NCBI GenBank assembly: GCA_002342985.1
Contig: DDRC01000225.1
Span: 5,742 to 14,449, forward strand
DNA length: 8,708 nt
Source of the DNA: Flavobacteriales bacterium UBA2426
GTDB taxonomy: Bacteria; Bacteroidota; Bacteroidia; Flavobacteriales_F; PHOS-HE28
Reading direction: 5' to 3'
The translations under genes and the position numbers were made by a program. Under the pieces are notes generated by a model. It ran no database searches and was not told where the DNA came from. It worked only from the letters and a program-made list of their open reading frames with translations. Positions within the stretch are counted from its first letter, which is position 1, and each line of letters begins with the position of its first letter. Of the stretch, positions 1-5,732 are shown piece by piece.

Positions 1-735
1 GGCTACAGCGACATCGCCATCGGCACGGCGCGGGTGCTCGGCTTCTCGCTCATGCTCAACTTCCGGCAGCCCTACCATGCAGCCAGCATCAGCGAGTTCT
101 GGAAGCGCTGGCACATCAGCCTCAGCACCTGGTTCCGCGATTACCTCTACATCCCCTTGGGCGGCAACCGCACGGTGAAGTGGCGCTGGTACTACAACCT
201 CTTCATCACCTTCCTGGTGAGCGGCCTCTGGCACGGCGCCAACTGGACCTTCGTGGCCTGGGGTGCGCTGCATGGCGCCTACCTGGTGCTGGCCATCGTC
301 TTCGCCCCGCTGCGCGACCGGTTGGCTGCGGCGTCTGGCCTGGCCCGGCTGCCCCGCCTGTCGCATGGGCTCAATGTGGCGTGGACCATCCTGCTCGTGC
401 TCGTGGGCTGGGTCTTCTTCCGCGCCGCGGACATCGGCGATGCGATGCACATCGTGCAGGCGTCCTTCACCGGGCATGCGGCCTGGCTCGATCCCGCGCA
501 GGCCAAGGCCATGGTGCAGGCGCTCGGGCTCGGTGCCACGGAGCTCGGCATCGCGTTCGCGGCCATCGTGTTCATGGAGGCCGTCCACCTGGTGCAGGCG
601 CGCTGGGGCGCCGCGGCCTTCCTGGCCTGCATGCCGGCCCCTGCGCGGTGGGCGGTGTACGTGGGGCTCGTGGGGGCCATCATCTACTACGGCGCCTACC
701 ACGGCGGCGGCCAGTTCATCTACTTCCAGTTCTGA
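1..735 (+). CDS. MBOAT family O-acyltransferase (AlgI-like), C-terminal part, 5' end outside window
   Basis: The frame is open from base 1, so the visible 244 residues are the C-terminal part of a longer protein (family members are usually about 450-520 residues). Membrane-bound O-acyltransferases of the AlgI/DltB type move acyl groups, typically acetyl, across the inner membrane for transfer onto an extracytoplasmic polymer. Hallmarks seen, numbered from base 1: an FWKRWHISLS block with FRDYLYIPLGG (about 31-55), a GLWHGA block with the putative catalytic His78, a second His at 91 in a hydrophobic helix, and the terminal GGGQFIYFQF typical of AlgI relatives. Hydrophobic helices lie at about 65-104, 125-142, 180-198 and 216-232. 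The next gene starts 3 bases after the stop, implying co-transcription and a joint function. The polymer and acyl group cannot be read from the sequence. Confidence 0.93.
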   Translation, partial: GYSDIAIGTARVLGFSLMLNFRQPYHAASISEFWKRWHISLSTWFRDYLYIPLGGNRTVKWRWYYNLFITFLVSGLWHGANWTFVAWGALHGAYLVLAIVFAPLRDRLAAASGLARLPRLSHGLNVAWTILLVLVGWVFFRAADIGDAMHIVQASFTGHAAWLDPAQAKAMVQALGLGATELGIAFAAIVFMEAVHLVQARWGAAAFLACMPAPARWAVYVGLVGAIIYYGAYHGGGQFIYFQF

Positions 736-738
736 GCC

Positions 739-1683
739 ATGCACCGCCTCCTCCGCTGGATCCTGCTCGTGGCGCTGCCCTTCGTGCTGCTGATGGGCGG
801 CGTGGCGTGGATCGACCCGTTCAACTACTTCGACGGCCCGGGCCCCGTGCCGCTGGAGACGCGCCGCGCCAACCTGCGGCACAGCGGTGCCACCATGCCG
901 CACTACACGCTCACGTGGAAGCTCATCGAGTACCGCCGCGCGCCGGTGGCCGACATCATCATCGGCGATTCGCGCCTCACGCGGTTCGATGCCGGGCTGG
1001 TATCGTCCATCACCGGCCGGCCGCTCTACAATTTCGGCGTGCCCGGCGGCAACACCCCCAGCATGCTCCGGACCTTCTGGTACGCGGACAGCCTGGCGAA
1101 GCTGGAGACGGTGTACCTGCAAACCGGCTTCCGCAACTGGAGCGCCGCGCAGGACTATGACATCTGGGAGGGCCCGGCATGGGCCGCGTCGAGCGCCGTG
1201 CGCTACCTCACGGACCGGGACGTGCTGGGGAAGGCCTGGCTGGACGCGCGGGCGCATTGGGGCGGCGTGCAGGCCGAGGGGATCGCCGATGACCAATGGG
1301 CCAAGGTGATCAGTAACGAACGGGCCGTGCTGGAGCAGTATGCCCCGGCGCCGCATTTCGCAACGGAGCTGCGCCGCGTGGCCGAACGGTGCAGGGAGCG
1401 CGGCATACGCCTGGTGATCATCGACCTGCCGGTGCACGACGAGGTGCATCGGATGGAGGAGGCGTTGGGCCTCGGCGCTGGGATAGCCGCGTACAAGGAG
1501 CTCATGCGCTCCACCGCGGCCTATTGCGACTTCGCCGGGCCAAGCGCGATCACCGCCGACCGCGCCCAGTACATCGATGCGCTGCACACCAGCAAGGCGC
1601 TGCTCGATGGCGTGATCCGCGAGATCTGGCAGGGGCCGGCGGTGAACGGCACGGTGAGCGATGGGCCCGTGGCCGGCCGCTGA
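739..1683 (+). CDS. Membrane-anchored SGNH/AlgX-like protein, probable partner acyltransferase
   Basis: A 314-residue protein with one N-terminal hydrophobic segment (about 4-24, signal anchor or uncleaved signal) and a predicted periplasmic body. SGNH-hydrolase-like blocks are visible: IIIGDSR with candidate nucleophile Ser78, NFGVPGGN (98-105) as the glycine block, GFRNW (130-134) as a candidate Asn block, and YIDALH with Asp280 and His283 as the likely catalytic pair. This arrangement resembles AlgX/AlgJ/DltD-type proteins, which receive the acyl group from an MBOAT partner and place it on the polymer. The 3-base gap after the MBOAT gene supports such a pairing. The ATG at 739 is chosen because it begins the hydrophobic segment and follows the upstream stop directly. 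The fold call rests on short motifs; a free lipase/esterase role is the main alternative. Its TGA abuts the stop of the convergent nupC. Confidence 0.72.
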   Translation: MHRLLRWILLVALPFVLLMGGVAWIDPFNYFDGPGPVPLETRRANLRHSGATMPHYTLTWKLIEYRRAPVADIIIGDSRLTRFDAGLVSSITGRPLYNFGVPGGNTPSMLRTFWYADSLAKLETVYLQTGFRNWSAAQDYDIWEGPAWAASSAVRYLTDRDVLGKAWLDARAHWGGVQAEGIADDQWAKVISNERAVLEQYAPAPHFATELRRVAERCRERGIRLVIIDLPVHDEVHRMEEALGLGAGIAAYKELMRSTAAYCDFAGPSAITADRAQYIDALHTSKALLDGVIREIWQGPAVNGTVSDGPVAGR

Positions 1684-3066
1684 TCACACCAGCATGCCCA
1701 CGATCGTGGCGCTCAGCAGCGAGGCGAGCGTCCCGCCCAGCAGCGCGCGCAGCCCGAACTCGCTGAGCCATTGCCGGCGGCTGGGAGCCAATGAGCCAAT
1801 GCCGCCGATCTGGATGCCGATGCTGGCGAAGTTGGCGAAGCCGCACAGCATGTAGGTGGCCATGACGATGCTGCGCTGATGGGCGAAGGCGCCGCTCGCT
1901 TTCAGTGAGGCCAGGCTCTCGTAGCCCACGAATTCGCTGGCGATGATCTTCTCGCCCACGAGCCGGCCGGTGAGGGTGATGTCCTCCCCCGCCACGCCGA
2001 TCAGCCACATGATGGGCGCGAAGAGGTAGCCCAGGATGAACTCCAGCGAGAGCTGGGAGAAATTGCCGCCGGAGACCTGCGCCACCCATGGGTTCAGCCC
2101 CGTCACCTGGCCGAGCTTCTGGAAGCCGTAGTTGGCCATGGCGATGAAGGCGAAGAAGACCAGGAGCATGGCGCCCACGTTGGCGGCGAGCTTCAGCCCT
2201 TCGGTGGTGCCGTTGCTCATGGCATCGAGCAGGTTGGTGCCCACGCGCTCCATGCTCACCTCCATGCGGCTCTCGATGGGCTCGGTCTGCGGGAAGAGCA
2301 CCTTGGCCACCACCACCGCGCCCGGCGCGGCCATCACGCTGGCGGTGAGCAGGTGCTTGGCGAAGAAGAGCCGCTGCACGGGGTCATCGCCGCCCAGGAA
2401 TCCCACATAGGCCGCCAGCACGCCGCCCGCCACGGTGGCCATGCCGGCCGTCATCACCAGGAAGATCTCCGAGCGGTTCATCTTGTCCAGGTAGGCTTTC
2501 ACCATCAGCGGGGCCTCCGTCTGGCCCAGGAAGATGTTGCCGGCGGTGCTCAGGCTCTCGGCGCCGCTCAGGCGCATGGTGCGGTTCAGGGCCCAGGCCA
2601 GGGCATACACCACCTTCTGGATGATGCCGAGGTAGAAGAGCACGCTGGTGAGCGCGCTGAAGAAGATGATGGTGGGGAGGATCTGAAGGGCGAAGATGAA
2701 GCCGAAGCTCTTCACATCGAGGAGGCTGCGGAACAGGAACTCGCTGCCCGACTTGGTGAAGTCGAGCACCTTCACGAACATCTTGCCCACCACCTCGAAC
2801 AGCCACTGCGCCGGCGGCACATAGAGGATGAGCAGTGCCATGGCCAGTTGGAAAGCGAGGCCGATGCCCACCACCCTCCAATCGACCTGCCTGCGCTTGG
2901 CGCTGAACAGCCAGGCGATGGCGGTGATCACCGCCATGCCCAGCAGCCCCCGCACGATGGAGAGCCCCGACGGACCGGTGAGCGGCGCCGGAGCGCCCTG
3001 CGCCATGGCCGGTGCGGCGATGTGGATGAGCGCGAGGAGCGCGAGCAAGCGGAGCGGCTTGGCCAT
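1684..3066 (-). CDS. nupC: Concentrative nucleoside transporter, NupC/CNT family
   Basis: A 460-residue inner-membrane transporter that imports nucleosides by cation symport. CNT signatures are clear: GQTEAP (181-186), EFVGYE (378-383) and CGFANFASIGIQIGGIG (408-424). The residues that bind nucleoside in the Vibrio cholerae CNT structure appear conserved: Gln182-Thr183-Glu184, Glu378, Phe410, Asn412 and Ser415. The first 22 residues look like a cleavable signal (hydrophobic core, AMA then Gln23), followed by repeated membrane segments from about 35 onward. The frame stays open upstream to 3243, but that part overlaps the UVR-coding end of the previous gene and has no family similarity, so ATG 3066 is chosen. 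It lies 76 bp downstream of the nuclease-domain gene on the same strand, with its own weak -7-like element. Sodium or proton coupling and purine/pyrimidine preference cannot be assigned from sequence alone. Confidence 0.94.
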   Translation of the reverse strand: MAKPLRLLALLALIHIAAPAMAQGAPAPLTGPSGLSIVRGLLGMAVITAIAWLFSAKRRQVDWRVVGIGLAFQLAMALLILYVPPAQWLFEVVGKMFVKVLDFTKSGSEFLFRSLLDVKSFGFIFALQILPTIIFFSALTSVLFYLGIIQKVVYALAWALNRTMRLSGAESLSTAGNIFLGQTEAPLMVKAYLDKMNRSEIFLVMTAGMATVAGGVLAAYVGFLGGDDPVQRLFFAKHLLTASVMAAPGAVVVAKVLFPQTEPIESRMEVSMERVGTNLLDAMSNGTTEGLKLAANVGAMLLVFFAFIAMANYGFQKLGQVTGLNPWVAQVSGGNFSQLSLEFILGYLFAPIMWLIGVAGEDITLTGRLVGEKIIASEFVGYESLASLKASGAFAHQRSIVMATYMLCGFANFASIGIQIGGIGSLAPSRRQWLSEFGLRALLGGTLASLLSATIVGMLV

Positions 3067-3085
3067 GCGGTGGGGGTGTGGGTAG

Positions 3086-3093
3086 CGAAGATG
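3086..3093 (-). promoter_or_regulatory. Possible -7 promoter element for nupC
   Basis: On the minus strand this reads CATCTTCG, 19 bases before the nupC ATG. It differs from the Bacteroidota -7 consensus TAnnTTTG at the first T and at the third T of TTTG. No convincing -33 TTG was found. Its spacing to the start codon matches the elements before the nuclease-domain gene (18 bases) and pdhB (20 bases), which is the main reason to list it. Confidence 0.3.
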
Positions 3094-3108
3094 CGGTTTC
3101 TCGCCGTT

Positions 3109-3125
3109 GCGGCGCGGCCCGCCGC
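3109..3125 (-). terminator. GC-only hairpin between the nuclease-domain gene and nupC
   Basis: A perfect 6-bp inverted repeat, GCGGCG (3109-3114) and CGCCGC (3120-3125), with a 5-base loop, begins about 17 bases after the stop of the nuclease-domain gene. There is no T-tract after it on the minus strand, so it is not a standard intrinsic terminator. It could reduce read-through into nupC or simply reflect local GC richness. Confidence 0.2.
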
Positions 3126-3142
3126 CGCAGGCACCGTCGGCG

Positions 3143-3733
3143 CTAATTCGTCTGCTCGCGCCGCTTGATCTCGTCGCGCAGCTTGCTGGCGCGCTCATAA
3201 TCCTCGTTCTCGAGGGCCTCCTCCAGCATGCCGCGGAGCTCATCGATGCTCGCGCTGGTCACCGTCTTCTTCTCGCGGCCCTTGCGCTCCTGGCCGCCCT
3301 CGCCCTCCTTCTCTTCCTCGCCTTCCTCCACCTTCAGGCCGGCAGCGCTGAGGATGGGCTCGAAGGTGTAGATGGGGCAGTCGAAGCGCAGGGCCAGAGC
3401 GATGGCATCGCTGCTGCGCGCGTCGATCTCCACCTCGCGCGCGTCCTGCTCCACCACCAGCTTGGCGTGGAAGATGCCCTCCACCAGGTCGCTGATGATC
3501 ACCTCCTTCAGGTTGAAGCCGAGGGTGTCGGCCACGTTCTTGAACAGGTCGTGCGTGAGCGGCCGGGCCGGCTTGATGTTCTCCACCTGGATGGCGATGG
3601 CCTGGGCTTCCACGCCCCCGATGATGATGGGAAGGCGGCGCTCGCCGAGCACCTCGGAGAGGATGAGGGCATAGGCCCCCGCGTGCGTGTGGCTGTACGT
3701 GATGCGGAGGAACCGCAGCTCGACCTTGTCCAT
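3143..3733 (-). CDS. Bifunctional nuclease (BFN/DUF151) domain protein with C-terminal UVR motif
   Basis: A 196-residue, probably cytoplasmic protein. Residues about 3-130 match the bifunctional nuclease domain family: a strand-rich start, LPIIIGGVEAQAIAI (34-48), the RPLTHDLF segment (57-64), and a D-x-RSSDAIALALR block (104-116). A very acidic, low-complexity Glu/Gly/Lys linker follows (about 135-157). Residues about 162-193 form a UVR motif (IDELRGMLEEALENEDYERA then KLRDEIKR), the helical hairpin found in UvrB, UvrC and related proteins. The BFN name comes from plant proteins reported to have DNase and RNase activity; the role of bacterial homologues is poorly known, so no substrate is assigned. 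The ATG at 3733 is chosen because the family's conserved N-terminus begins there; the upstream open frame is antisense-like noise reaching into etfA. A promoter-like block lies 18 bases upstream. Confidence 0.9.
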   Translation of the reverse strand: MDKVELRFLRITYSHTHAGAYALILSEVLGERRLPIIIGGVEAQAIAIQVENIKPARPLTHDLFKNVADTLGFNLKEVIISDLVEGIFHAKLVVEQDAREVEIDARSSDAIALALRFDCPIYTFEPILSAAGLKVEEGEEEKEGEGGQERKGREKKTVTSASIDELRGMLEEALENEDYERASKLRDEIKRREQTN

Positions 3734-3743
3734 CCTCTTCCGT

Positions 3744-3759
3744 GCGGGCCGTGAAGGTA
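3744..3759 (-). promoter_or_regulatory. Promoter-like block before the nuclease-domain gene
   Basis: On the minus strand it reads TACCTTCACGGCCCGC. Its first eight bases resemble the Bacteroidota -7 element TAnnTTTG with two mismatches. It starts upstream of and ends 10 bases before the ATG at 3733, so a transcript starting just after the element would have a leader of about 14 bases. The whole 16-base block matches the one before etfB at 15 of 16 positions. A -33 element is not obvious. Confidence 0.45.
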
Positions 3760-3779
3760 GCTGTTCGCGCCGTTGGTAG

Positions 3780-3834
3780 GGCCGGTCGGTCGCCGGTTGC
3801 CCGTCGCCGGCCGATCGCCCGGGGCGGCCTATCG
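3780..3834. other. GC-rich spacer after etfA with a short tandem-like repeat
   Basis: The 101-bp gap between etfA and the nuclease-domain gene contains GTCGCCGG twice, at 3789-3796 and 3803-3810, a 14-base period. A GGCCGG/CCGGCC inverted pair (3780-3785 and 3807-3812) and a CGCCC-G-GGGCG near-palindrome also lie here. On the minus strand these follow the etfA stop and could fold into a structure ending the etfBA transcript, but there is no T-tract. No open reading frame of note is present. Confidence 0.3.
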
Positions 3835-4773
3835 TCAGCGTTCCGCGTTGAGCTTCTTCGCTGCCGCGATGAGCTTGGGCAGCACCTCGAAGGCATCGCC
3901 GACGATGCCGTAGTCCGCGGCCTTGAAGAAGGGGGCCTCGGGATCCTTGTTGACCACGCAGATCACCTTGCTCTGGTTCACGCCTGCCAGGTGCTGGATG
4001 GCGCCACTGATGCCGATGGCGATGTAGAGGTTGGGGCGGATGGCCACGCCGGTCTGCCCCACGTGCTCGTGGTGCGGGCGCCAGTGCATGTCGGCTACCG
4101 GGCGGCTGCACGCCGTGGCGGCGCCGAGCTCCCGGGCCAGCTCCTCCACGGGGGCCCAGTGCTCAGGGCCCTTCATGCCGCGGCCGGCGCTCACCACCAG
4201 CTCCGCTTCGGGCAGGGGGATGCCACTGCCGGCCTTGCGCAATTCCTTCACGGTGATGCGCGCCGGACCGAGGTCGCCGCTGTACTCCTCCACACTGGCG
4301 CTGCCGCCGTTGTTGGCGATGGCGATGCTGTTGGGCGACAGGCTCACCACCTTCATCGGGGTGCTCACCTCCACCTCGGCGCGGGCCTTGCCGCTGAACA
4401 CGTTGCGCTTGAAGCGGCCGCCCTCGGGAAGCCCGGTGGCGCCGGCCACATGGCCAGCCTTCAGCCGCGCGGCCAGGCGCGGCGCCACCGCCTTGCCGGT
4501 GGCATCGTGCACGCATACGATGGTGGTGGCGCCTTCCTTGGCGGCCGCATCGGCCACCAGGCGGGTCAGCTGCTGGCTGTCCAGCGCGGTGATGCTCCGG
4601 GCCACGATCACCTTGCTCGCGCCGTTGGCGCCCAAGGCCTCCAGGCCGGTAGCGCCGCCGAAGGTGACGGCGGTGACGGGGCCCTCGGCGAGCCGGCTCG
4701 CATAGGTCACGGCCTCTTGGGCCGCCTTGGGCAGCTTGTCGCCGCGGGTATCGATGAATACGATGGTGCTCAT
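3835..4773 (-). CDS. etfA: Electron transfer flavoprotein subunit alpha
   Basis: A 312-residue soluble subunit, full length for the family. With EtfB it forms the FAD- and AMP-containing heterodimer that takes electrons from acyl-CoA dehydrogenases and passes them to the membrane quinone pool through ETF:quinone oxidoreductase. The N-terminal half (1 to about 185) is the alpha/beta domain. The C-terminal FAD-binding domain is well conserved: SAGRGMKGPE (195-204), HVGQTG (237-242), SGAIQH (256-261), NKDPEAPF (275-282) and ADYGIVGD (286-293). It lies 51 bp downstream of etfB on the same strand and should share its transcript. No Shine-Dalgarno sequence is visible before ATG 4773, as is usual in Bacteroidota. 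A strong hairpin sits in the gap from etfB. Confidence 0.97.
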   Translation of the reverse strand: MSTIVFIDTRGDKLPKAAQEAVTYASRLAEGPVTAVTFGGATGLEALGANGASKVIVARSITALDSQQLTRLVADAAAKEGATTIVCVHDATGKAVAPRLAARLKAGHVAGATGLPEGGRFKRNVFSGKARAEVEVSTPMKVVSLSPNSIAIANNGGSASVEEYSGDLGPARITVKELRKAGSGIPLPEAELVVSAGRGMKGPEHWAPVEELARELGAATACSRPVADMHWRPHHEHVGQTGVAIRPNLYIAIGISGAIQHLAGVNQSKVICVVNKDPEAPFFKAADYGIVGDAFEVLPKLIAAAKKLNAER

Positions 4774-4788
4774 GGAAAGGGAATTGGG

Positions 4789-4808
4789 GGGCGGGAAATC
4801 TCCCGCCC
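4789..4808 (-). other. Perfect 8-bp hairpin between etfB and etfA
   Basis: GGGCGGGA (4789-4796) and TCCCGCCC (4801-4808) are exact reverse complements separated by a 4-base loop. In the etfB-etfA transcript the stem ends 15 bases before the etfA ATG and begins 16 bases after the etfB stop. It is followed by C-rich sequence rather than a T-tract, so it does not look like a terminator. An mRNA-stability element or a control on etfA translation is possible; this is inference. Confidence 0.5.
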
Positions 4809-4824
4809 GTACGATGGGTTCGGT

Positions 4825-5568
4825 TCAGATCACCTTCGCTTCGGTGTGCAGCAGCTCGATCAGCTTCCCGGCCTCCTCGGCAGGGATCATCTTCACCGAG
4901 CCCTTGGCGGGGGGCAGCTCGAACCGCACGGTGCGGGCCGTCTCGCCCTCGGCCGCAGCAGGTACCACGGTGAGCGGCTTGGTGCGGGCGGCCATGATGC
5001 CGCGCATGTTGGGGATGCGCTGCTCGGCCATGCCTTTGGCGGCGCTCAGGGCCAGGGGCAGCTTCACCTCCAGCACCTCCACGCCCCCGGGGACATCGCG
5101 CTCCACTGTGGCCGTGTCGCCGTTCACCTCCAGCTTGCTGGCAAGCGGCACATAGGGCAGGTCAAGGAGCTCGGCCACCATGGCGCCTACCTGGCCGCCG
5201 TTATGGTCGATCGTCTCCTTGCCGGCAAGCACCAGGTCGAAGCCCTTGTCCTTGGCATAGCCCGCGATGAGCCCGGCCACCTGCAGGGCCTCGGTGGGCT
5301 GCGCATCGATGCGCACGGCCTCATCGGCCCCGATGGCGAGCCCCTTCCGGATCGTGGCCTCGGTATCGGCGCCGCCCACCGTCACGGTGGTGACGGTACC
5401 GCTGCCCTTGGCCTCCTTGATCTCGAGAGCGCGGACCAGGGCGTACCACTCGTCATAGGGATTCATGATGAAGGTGACGCCATTGGCATCGTATTGCGTG
5501 TCGCCGTTGGTGAAGGCGATGCGGGCGGTGGTGTCGGGGACGTGGCTGACGAGGACAAGGATCTTCAT
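4825..5568 (-). CDS. etfB: Electron transfer flavoprotein subunit beta
   Basis: A 247-residue soluble protein, the partner of EtfA and the subunit that holds AMP in the ETF heterodimer. Recognisable blocks are the N-terminal KILVLVSHVPDT (2-13), MNPYDEWYALVRALEIKE (35-52), TVGGADTEATIRKGLAIGAD (63-82), GKETIDHNGGQVGAMVAELL (116-135), and the ETF-beta signature region VERDVPGGVEVLEVKLPLAL (155-174). ATG 5568 gives the canonical family N-terminus. It is the first gene of the minus-strand run etfB, etfA, nuclease-domain gene, nupC. The upstream 164-bp gap is shared with divergent yihY and carries a promoter-like block 64 bases before the ATG. Confidence 0.97.
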   Translation of the reverse strand: MKILVLVSHVPDTTARIAFTNGDTQYDANGVTFIMNPYDEWYALVRALEIKEAKGSGTVTTVTVGGADTEATIRKGLAIGADEAVRIDAQPTEALQVAGLIAGYAKDKGFDLVLAGKETIDHNGGQVGAMVAELLDLPYVPLASKLEVNGDTATVERDVPGGVEVLEVKLPLALSAAKGMAEQRIPNMRGIMAARTKPLTVVPAAAEGETARTVRFELPPAKGSVKMIPAEEAGKLIELLHTEAKVI

Positions 5569-5631
5569 CGGCGGATGGCGTTGGACGGTTCGCTGTTGGG
5601 CTCAGCGCTCTTGAGCAGAGGGTGCTTGCGA

Positions 5632-5647
5632 GCGGGCCGCGAAGGTA
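5632..5647 (-). promoter_or_regulatory. Promoter-like block before etfB
   Basis: On the minus strand it reads TACCTTCGCGGCCCGC. TACCTTCG differs from the Bacteroidota -7 element TAnnTTTG at one position. It shares 15 of 16 bases with the block before the nuclease-domain gene, and the similarity extends to 20 of 23 when downstream bases are included (5625-5647 against 3737-3759). The implied leader is about 65 bases, longer than for its neighbours. No clear -33 TTG was seen. Confidence 0.5.
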
Positions 5648-5657
5648 ACCACCGTAG

Positions 5658-5720
5658 GCCAGCCGGTGTTCTGCCGGCCGCCCCTTCCCATGCCCCGATG
5701 CCCGCTGGCCGAAACCGGCT
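5658..5720. repeat. Nested 7-bp inverted repeats in the etfB/yihY divergent region
   Basis: GGCCAGC (5658-5664) is the reverse complement of GCTGGCC (5704-5710), and AGCCGGT (5661-5667) is the reverse complement of ACCGGCT (5714-5720). They lie between the two divergent starts, just upstream of the yihY -7-like element, where an operator could sit. In sequence this GC-rich, short inverted repeats arise easily by chance, so this is only a candidate. Confidence 0.2.
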
Positions 5721-5728
5721 CATCTTCG
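5721..5728 (+). promoter_or_regulatory. Possible -7 promoter element for yihY
   Basis: CATCTTCG resembles TAnnTTTG with two mismatches and is identical to the element proposed for nupC. It ends only 4 bases before the ATG at 5733, so use of both would give a leaderless or nearly leaderless mRNA. If translation starts instead at the ATG at 5784, the leader would be about 50 bases. Confidence 0.25.
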
Positions 5729-5732
5729 CGTC

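Noticed and set aside
180..1160. A 326-codon frame overlapping the MBOAT and SGNH-like genes
   Set aside because: It is an Arg/Ala/Gly-rich out-of-frame shadow spanning the junction of two real genes, with no domain.
1698..1709. 12-bp palindrome CCACGATCGTGG near the end of nupC, considered as a bidirectional terminator
   Set aside because: It is within nupC codons, leaves only a 4-bp stem once a loop is allowed, has no T-tract, and a 12-bp palindrome is expected by chance in a window this size.
2353..3168. A 271-codon plus-strand open frame opposite nupC
   Set aside because: Its His/Glu/Gln-rich sequence mirrors the codon bias of nupC on the other strand and contains no family motif.
3067..3243. 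N-terminal extension of nupC to position 3243
   Set aside because: The extra 59 codons overlap the UVR-coding end of the preceding gene and are Arg/Ser-rich. ATG 3066 gives a proper signal or membrane start.
3734..4111. N-terminal extension of the nuclease-domain protein to position 4111
   Set aside because: It overlaps the conserved C-terminal part of etfA in another frame and lacks similarity. The family's start is at MDKVELRFL.
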